Assembly (NCBI GenBank): GCA_002686195.1
Contig: NZAS01000101.1
Coordinates: 5,043 to 12,383 of the forward strand
Direction: 5' to 3'
Source: Candidatus Pacearchaeota archaeon
Lineage (GTDB): Archaea; Nanoarchaeota; Nanoarchaeia; Pacearchaeales; GW2011-AR1
DNA: 7,341 nucleotides
The position numbers and the translations under genes are program-made. The notes beneath the pieces were generated by a model, which was given only the letters and a program-made list of their open reading frames with translations, was not told the DNA's origin and did no database searches. Positions 1 through 4,695 of this stretch are shown here, one piece after another (position 1 is the first letter of the stretch; each line of letters begins with the position of its first letter).

Positions 1-735
1 CACTTGCCCGTTATAATATTGGGCAACGTCCATATATCTGTACCCTACATGTGTTGGGTTGACAGCAGTGCATTCACTATTCGCTTGTTCAAAGTTAACA
101 ATAGAGGCGACATAGACGCTGTCTCTTTGTAAGTCTAACCACTTAGTAAAATCTGACACTAGTGGGAATTGCCCTTGACTTTGATCTTCTTCATCGGAGA
201 CAAAAACAATTAATAAAGAAGCGTCTTCTCTCAACCAGTTTGAAGAAAAAGAATTGTTTTCAATATAATTGTAAACCGCAAACATCCCTGCTTCAAGATA
301 ACCAGTAACGGAATTTGTATATACTGATTGAGCATCGGAAACAGCATCCCCCGGTAATAAAGGAAAATTAGAATCATTTAAAGAAGTACTATTGTCAGCG
401 GAAATAATAGCCAACCTCCAGCTTACTTGCGGCAGAGCGTTCATCATATCTGCGATCCCTTGAAGGACTCTTGTCCGATGTGAGTGCATAGAACCAGAAG
501 GGTCTATTACCCAAATAATATCAACACCAGAGGCTGCGCTAGGCTGAACAAAAGAATCAACCCAAATGGGATCCGGTTCAGATGTATCTGGGATATAAAT
601 TTCAACTTCTACGATTGCTGTGTCTGTCTCTACCCATACATCATAATAGCTTGGGTAAATGTATTTTTCTTCTACTGTGTGTTTACTTAATAAGTTGTCA
701 TTACACGACAGCAAGCTTAACAGCAACCATAGCAT
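1..735 (-). CDS. VWA-domain lipoprotein with intact MIDAS, C-terminus beyond window
   Basis: The frame is open from ATG at 735 to base 1 (245 codons) with no stop, so the gene continues past the left edge. The start is firm: the codon just before it is an in-frame TGA, and GGGGAG lies 8 nt upstream. Residues 1-11 (MLWLLLSLLSC) form a very short lipoprotein signal with Cys11 as the lipidated residue and no basic n-region. A von Willebrand A domain begins near residue 70. Its metal site (MIDAS) is D78-P-S80-G-S82, probably with T144 and the acidic VSDEED at 179-184. The pattern WLRxDASLLIVFVSDEED is typical, from memory, of VWA lipoproteins in Myxococcota and related marine deltaproteobacteria-like genomes. 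Such domains bind protein ligands through a divalent cation; the ligand here is unknown. The gene sits 5 nt after the TlpA-like gene, so the two are probably co-transcribed. Confidence 0.88.
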   Translation of the reverse strand, partial: MLWLLLSLLSCNDNLLSKHTVEEKYIYPSYYDVWVETDTAIVEVEIYIPDTSEPDPIWVDSFVQPSAASGVDIIWVIDPSGSMHSHRTRVLQGIADMMNALPQVSWRLAIISADNSTSLNDSNFPLLPGDAVSDAQSVYTNSVTGYLEAGMFAVYNYIENNSFSSNWLREDASLLIVFVSDEEDQSQGQFPLVSDFTKWLDLQRDSVYVASIVNFEQANSECTAVNPTHVGYRYMDVAQYYNGQV

Positions 736-740
736 TCATA

Positions 741-1313
741 TTACTCCCCATAAAATAACATCTCGGCAATTTTTTGATCAAGATATTCTTCGCTCCATCC
801 ACTGAATCCGTGATATACAAGCAACTCATCAGTAATAATAGCGAATGTAGGCCAAGAAGTTAGCGGAAAGCCATGCTCTCCTGTAAGATCAATCAGGTTT
901 CTCGACCCGGCAAGAACTACAGAATTAGTAATTCCCATTTCTTCAACCCACTCAGCCAAATCTAAAGCGTTGGGTCGCTCTCCTTCATCGTTTTCTAAAA
1001 GAATAGTGATCCAAAGCAAATCTTCAGCAACCCACTGCTCCATAGTCTCTTCTGCGAACATCCCGGCTCTATGACACGGAGCACACCATTCAGCAGATAG
1101 CTGAATTACAATTGGTTTTCCATAGTGATCGTAAAGAGCAAAGTCCTCCATATTAGAATCAGGGAGAGACAAATTACAAATATGTTCTCCTATCCTATAA
1201 GAACAGTCTTCCCAATCAATTGGACTAACTTCTTCCGCTGTTTCTTGTGGAACTTCCGATGGTTCCTCGTTGGGTGTACAGCCTAATAAAACCCCGAACA
1301 ACAAACTAAACAT
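741..1313 (-). CDS. TlpA/thioredoxin-like lipoprotein (WCAPC)
   Basis: A 190-aa predicted envelope thiol-disulfide oxidoreductase. The signal MFSLLFGVLLGC ends in a lipobox with Cys12, followed by an acidic, flexible linker (about 13-34). The thioredoxin fold covers roughly 40-188: the active site is W76-C77-A-P-C80, and the cis-proline is P155 in SWPTF. Cys37 and Cys46 are further cysteines that could pair. The length suits a minimal TlpA/ResA-type reductase. ATG 1313 is the only plausible start, because an in-frame TAG lies 8 codons upstream with no ATG, GTG or TTG between. Its AGGGG ribosome site lies inside a hairpin. TlpA-type proteins usually reduce disulfides of exported proteins; the client here is unknown, though the adjacent VWA lipoprotein is an obvious candidate. 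It follows phage-like genes, so it may be phage cargo or host sequence. Confidence 0.87.
   Translation of the reverse strand: MFSLLFGVLLGCTPNEEPSEVPQETAEEVSPIDWEDCSYRIGEHICNLSLPDSNMEDFALYDHYGKPIVIQLSAEWCAPCHRAGMFAEETMEQWVAEDLLWITILLENDEGERPNALDLAEWVEEMGITNSVVLAGSRNLIDLTGEHGFPLTSWPTFAIITDELLVYHGFSGWSEEYLDQKIAEMLFYGE
744..749 (-). promoter_or_regulatory. Ribosome binding site of the VWA gene
   Basis: GGGGAG on the minus strand, 8 nt before ATG 735. It overlaps the last codons of the TlpA-like gene. It settles the choice among three clustered ATGs: those at 739 and 730 share another frame that stops after 12 codons, while 735 opens the lipoprotein. Confidence 0.7.
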
Positions 1314-1318
1314 TATAA

Positions 1319-1343
1319 AACCCCTATATCTTAACTAGGGGTT
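1319..1343 (-). promoter_or_regulatory. 8-bp hairpin overlapping the TlpA-like gene's ribosome site (weak terminator or translational switch)
   Basis: On the minus strand AACCCCTA pairs perfectly with TAGGGGTT across a 9-nt loop, followed by a short T run (TTTT, counting the last two stem bases) and then ATAATG. The descending arm carries AGGGG, the only ribosome site of the TlpA-like gene, 7 nt before its ATG, so the folded RNA would hide it. The T run is short for an intrinsic terminator on this strand. On the plus strand the same stem is followed by AATTTTT, but no plus-strand gene leads into it. It separates the phage-like block from the lipoprotein pair. Confidence 0.6.
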
Positions 1344-1373
1344 AATTTTTATAAAAGGGAGAAATAAATACTT

Positions 1374-3473
1374 TTATCTTATTTTTAATGTAATGCTTGG
1401 TGGTTCGCAAGGGCATTCTTCTTCTAAAACTCCAGCCCCCGGAGGGGGTGATTTTGATTTATCATTTGTTGTGGCATTCTTCATTCCTGTCGCTGGGATA
1501 TGCTTATTTCCGGCGTTTGCTCCTGTTAATTTGGACCTCATACCTTTTTTCTTCTCTATTGCTGCCCATCGTTTATACCAAGGTTGTTTTTCTTCGGAAA
1601 TAGTACCCAACGGCGAAACCCTGGTATTTACATCAAGCCGCTCAGCCACCGCTTGCATGCTTTTGGCTATTTCGTTTAAGTGCCCCCACAAGACTGCCAC
1701 GGCGGATTTCATATTGCCATTCCAGAAAGCTTGTTGATTGACTTTATACCAAGGGTGATCTTCGTCCTGATTCCAAGGCGCAAGTTTATGGTTAAAAAGC
1801 ACAGGTGTCATTACTTCTTGTACTCTTCCTTGTAAGTCCATTATGATAGGGACGAAGAGCTTAAATTCTCTTTTCAATCGTGCTGGTGGAAGATCCTCCG
1901 CCGTGTCCCAATCATCATCAAGATTTTCGATTTCCTTTCTAATATCCCAATACCATTTCTCGAATTGTCTAGTGGCATCCTCTATTATATCTTCTTCATT
2001 TTTCCTATTCATTAGTTTTTCTATTTTAGAAACAAGTGACTTGTCTTTGGCCTCTATCTGGTTTAAAAATCTTGTTCTGGTTAACTGTGACCAGTTGATC
2101 CATATTTTATCAATTAGCATACTAGCGCCTTTTTTCCCCACCAAAAGAATTTCTTTATCCCACCCAGCATAATCACTGATTTCATAAAATTGTTCAAAAA
2201 AATCACCGGAAAAAGCTCTGCTATTATCTTGTAATTTATATAATTCGTCAAAATTTATAAACGTTCCTCCAACTTCTTTGGCAGCACTCGGTGTTGTTTG
2301 GTAAACCCACTGAAAACCTCTGGCTTTGGGATTTCCCCCCAAACTTGGACCTTTTTGAGCAAATTTGGCTGATGTCATAAGATCATCCGTAAAACTAGAA
2401 ACAGCGTACAGCATTATAAATTCGCCATGAAAATTAAATTCTCTCCATTCCGCATCGCCCGTCCTGACCATATCAGTATGGGAAGACCAATCAATGAGTT
2501 GAAGCGTGTGAAGAGCATCTTCAACATTCTCTCTGCTTGAGCCTCTGAATAAATCTGGTATATCCTCTTCGGGATGCAGTGGTTCCGCCGGATCGCCAGT
2601 AAGAGCCACTTTTACAATCATATCAGCAATTTCTTGTTCTGGTTTATTATTTTGATGAACAAAATTTGATATTGCTATTAACACTTTTTGTTCAATTTCT
2701 GTATTACATTCCCACTCATCTTTGTGGAAGCCAAAGCTGTAGGGATCAAATTGTTTGTCTCCAAAAGGCTTCGAAGCGTCCTCTGGGGCCGGACGATCAC
2801 AGGGTTGAACAGGTGTTCCTATGCCCCTTTCGCTTTTTTCTTGACTAATTTCGATAGCTTCTTCAATCTCTGCCACTTCGGCAACATCGATCCAAGTGCC
2901 ACCATATTGGCCTCCATCTGCGGTAGTATAGTGCCCAATTATTGGCCAAACTTCAAATTTAATAAGCGGCTTTGGTAGAGAAGGATGCTGGTGTGCTTTC
3001 GCTGAATTTAAAACTCTGGCTATGTCCATAGCAGAATATTTCTTCCAATTTCCATGTGTCCCTGGTTTTGTTGGAAAAGGATGTTTTTTAACTTCGCCAT
3101 CTATTCTAAGATACCAACGATAGCCTGTGAGCCTATCCCCAACATCTTCTTGCGGGGTATTTTCAAGCCAATCAATAATCTTTGAGATTTCTTCGTGTTG
3201 GGCGGCTTCTTTCCACCCTTGCTGGTCCTTATCATAAACCCACATTAATTTGTCCTGATTCTTCAAATAATATTTGGCAATCTCAAGTCCGGACAGGATA
3301 CTTGAAAACCGGGGACCTTTAGTACCCTTCATTGTAAATTTAAACCTTTCCTTCATGAGGTCTTTGATTAGAGCTTTCTCCATGACTTCGTGTCCAATAG
3401 TTCCGGGCGGGAAGGACGTTGGATCTGTCCCTCCGCTTTCTTTCTCTGCTTCATTTAGAATTTTGATTTTCAC
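1374..3473 (-). CDS. Large hypothetical protein, probable phage particle or packaged protein (699 aa, GTG start)
   Basis: I do not recognise the family. The start is GTG: an in-frame TAA lies directly before it and GGAAGG is 9 nt upstream, while the next in-frame ATG is codon 31. Residues 1-9 read MKIKILNE-A, matching the layout of T4-type capsid-targeting sequences, which end in (L/I)-x-E before a small residue. The body is soluble, rich in Trp and charge, with no signal peptide or membrane segment. Residues 470-520 are helical and highly charged, possibly coiled coil. PWYK occurs at 574-577 and PWYKRW at 631-636, the latter echoed in the long protein upstream. The tail (about 640-699) is basic then Pro-rich, with C687-P-C689, and ends in ITLKIR. 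It overlaps the 70-aa gene by 4 nt (GTGA), implying coupled translation. A role in or with the virion is inferred from context only. Confidence 0.85.
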   Translation of the reverse strand: MKIKILNEAEKESGGTDPTSFPPGTIGHEVMEKALIKDLMKERFKFTMKGTKGPRFSSILSGLEIAKYYLKNQDKLMWVYDKDQQGWKEAAQHEEISKIIDWLENTPQEDVGDRLTGYRWYLRIDGEVKKHPFPTKPGTHGNWKKYSAMDIARVLNSAKAHQHPSLPKPLIKFEVWPIIGHYTTADGGQYGGTWIDVAEVAEIEEAIEISQEKSERGIGTPVQPCDRPAPEDASKPFGDKQFDPYSFGFHKDEWECNTEIEQKVLIAISNFVHQNNKPEQEIADMIVKVALTGDPAEPLHPEEDIPDLFRGSSRENVEDALHTLQLIDWSSHTDMVRTGDAEWREFNFHGEFIMLYAVSSFTDDLMTSAKFAQKGPSLGGNPKARGFQWVYQTTPSAAKEVGGTFINFDELYKLQDNSRAFSGDFFEQFYEISDYAGWDKEILLVGKKGASMLIDKIWINWSQLTRTRFLNQIEAKDKSLVSKIEKLMNRKNEEDIIEDATRQFEKWYWDIRKEIENLDDDWDTAEDLPPARLKREFKLFVPIIMDLQGRVQEVMTPVLFNHKLAPWNQDEDHPWYKVNQQAFWNGNMKSAVAVLWGHLNEIAKSMQAVAERLDVNTRVSPLGTISEEKQPWYKRWAAIEKKKGMRSKLTGANAGNKHIPATGMKNATTNDKSKSPPPGAGVLEEECPCEPPSITLKIR

Positions 3474-3682
3474 TTAACGCAGCCTTCCGGTAATTGAGAC
3501 TCTAGCTCTTTTTTATAAACTTCGATATCTGGTTGTTTCCAAGCCAATTTGGGACAATATTTAGCATGATCTTCTTGGTCTTGGAGAAACAACTCTAACG
3601 CTATCATGTCTTTTTTTAAATCCTTGCACTCACCTGAAATAGGTACTGTGGTATACAATAATAAAAATAATCCAGCATTCAT
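3470..3682 (-). CDS. Small exported Cys-containing protein, possible outer partner of a lysis pair
   Basis: A 70-aa protein with a short hydrophobic N-terminus (residues 3-15, LFLLLYTTVP region) that looks like a signal sequence, probably cut near G17-E18. The mature part is helical and charged with three cysteines (19, 43, 68). Cys19 lies near the predicted cut but is preceded by S-G-E, which is not a proper lipobox, so lipidation is doubtful. The start is well supported: AAGGAGG 8 nt upstream and an ATGA overlap with the stop of the 93-aa gene. Its own stop overlaps the next gene (GTGA). The pairing of a membrane coiled-coil gene with an overlapping small exported protein gene recalls Rz/Rz1 spanins, but no lipoprotein signal confirms it. 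It could equally be a small periplasmic phage protein of unknown job. Confidence 0.78.
   Translation of the reverse strand: MNAGLFLLLYTTVPISGECKDLKKDMIALELFLQDQEDHAKYCPKLAWKQPDIEVYKKELESQLPEGCVK
3483..3488 (-). promoter_or_regulatory. Ribosome binding site fixing the GTG start of the 699-aa gene
   Basis: GGAAGG on the minus strand, 9 nt before GTG 3473 and inside the end of the 70-aa gene. Together with the TAA immediately upstream of the GTG it makes this the start rather than the ATG at codon 31. Confidence 0.65.
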
Positions 3683-3960
3683 TTGTCTTTCCTCCTTGTC
3701 ACTAATGTCTCAATTCGACCGAGAGACCCTTTCATATATTCTATATCTTTTTCTATGCCAATTATTTGTTTGGCATTATCATCCGACCCCATTATTCTTG
3801 TTTCAAGGTCTTCAATAATTTCTTCAGCATCGCCAAGATCATTCTCTAGTTCTGCTACTTTTACATTTGTGTTCCAAACCCAACCCGCCAACGGAATTAT
3901 CGTCACGGACATCATGATTTGCACCATTTTCCATATATCATCTTTTGTTAGTGTTGACAT
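3679..3960 (-). CDS. Membrane-anchored coiled-coil protein, holin- or i-spanin-like
   Basis: A 93-aa protein with a short N-terminal region, one hydrophobic segment (about 12-29, through IIPLAGWVW), then a long acidic heptad-rich helix (about 33-58 and 65-88, with L, I and V at regular spacing) and a basic end (RRKDK). This architecture is common among small phage proteins near lysis genes: inner-membrane spanins, or holin/XhlA-like proteins, although XhlA has its membrane segment at the other end. The start has AGGAGG 8 nt upstream and an in-frame TAG five codons before. It lies 18 nt after the long polyvalent gene and overlaps the 70-aa gene by 4 nt. No endolysin is visible in the window, so the lysis assignment is inference from shape and pairing. 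Confidence 0.82.
   Translation of the reverse strand: MSTLTKDDIWKMVQIMMSVTIIPLAGWVWNTNVKVAELENDLGDAEEIIEDLETRIMGSDDNAKQIIGIEKDIEYMKGSLGRIETLVTRRKDK
3691..3697 (-). promoter_or_regulatory. Strong ribosome binding site of the 70-aa gene
   Basis: AAGGAGG on the minus strand, 8 nt before ATG 3682, lying in the last codons of the 93-aa gene. A site this strong supports the small downstream ORF as a real gene. Confidence 0.7.
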
Positions 3961-3968
3961 TTTTAATA

Positions 3969-3974
3969 CCTCCT
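3969..3974 (-). promoter_or_regulatory. Consensus ribosome binding site of the 93-aa gene
   Basis: AGGAGG on the minus strand, 8 nt before ATG 3960, in the 18-nt gap after the long gene's stop. A perfect site suggests a high translation rate relative to its neighbours. Confidence 0.72.
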
Positions 3975-3978
3975 AATA

Positions 3979-4695
3979 TTATCCCCACGCTCTTTGTATT
4001 GACCGCTTCAGATGAGCGAAAAACATTCGTCTATCTATAATTATATCAGCCACTTGCCCAACCGTATCTACGGAATCCACAGACCCCGTAAAGAGGTCTG
4101 TCATTGCCTTGTTGACTTTGCCATCTTGAATCCCTGCCTCGCTAGACAATTTAGCAATTAGTTCAGCCGGTCCACCGGCCTCAAGAGCGGCCTTATATAT
4201 CTCCGAATGAAGACAGTAAATAGTTATAGCGAAAACAATAATCTTTTCAGTTAATTCTAATCTTCGCATCCATAGTTGTTTAGTGCCTGCTTCAATTCCC
4301 GGAAGATTTTTAATAAGTAATTTTCCTCCTGTTGCAAAACCAAGCGTAGCAAGAAATTTAGAACTCCACTCAAGGGCTTCTCCAAAGCCAGAAAGAATGT
4401 GCATATTCTGTCCGCTAAATTTCGTTTGAACTCCGTTAGCAAATTTTGCCAATGCGCCACCTACTGCCAAAGTTCCTATCATTGATAGTATAAATGGAAG
4501 GATAGCTTTTGCCAGAGCCACCCCCACAAAAAGCCCCCCAACAACAACTTCTTCTAGTTCTTCCTCTTCTTGTCCTGTGGCCTTCGCTTTGATTTCTTCA
4601 GCCTCTTTATCAAGTTTCTGTAAAAGCTGTTTAGCAAGCTTTTCACCTTCAGATTCCATTACTATTTGTTTACTTTCTATTATTCGAATACGCAT
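3979..4695 (-). other. Hydrophobic C-terminal module of the long protein, starting at an internal MRIRIIES
   Basis: Residues 865-1102. After MRIRIIES comes a charged helix (876-913) ending in an acidic run (EEEELEE). Then a strongly hydrophobic Gly/Ala-rich stretch follows (914-948, long enough for one or two membrane passes), with further apolar segments near 979-993 and 1015-1026. Membrane insertion or pore formation is possible. The Met at 4695 has no ribosome site, so separate translation is not supported; release by proteolysis is an alternative. Confidence 0.55.

Noticed and set aside
484..690. 68-aa plus-strand ORF
   Set aside because: It lies wholly opposite the VWA coding frame, has no ribosome site and an implausible composition. 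The minus-strand frame carries a clear domain.
1344..1373. Sigma-70 or T4 late-type promoter in the gap before the TlpA-like gene
   Set aside because: AT-rich stretches such as TTTATAAAA occur, but no convincing -35 partner and no TATAAATA late box could be found. The sequence is too AT-rich to call one by eye.
1393..1737. Plus-strand ORFs of 114 and 68 aa opposite the 699-aa gene
   Set aside because: They are antisense to a well-supported gene with a good start. Their composition is what the reverse of a Lys/Glu-rich gene gives.
4257..4460. 67-aa minus-strand ORF in another frame inside the long gene
   Set aside because: No ribosome site, and it is embedded in the continuous long frame. 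It looks like a frame shadow.
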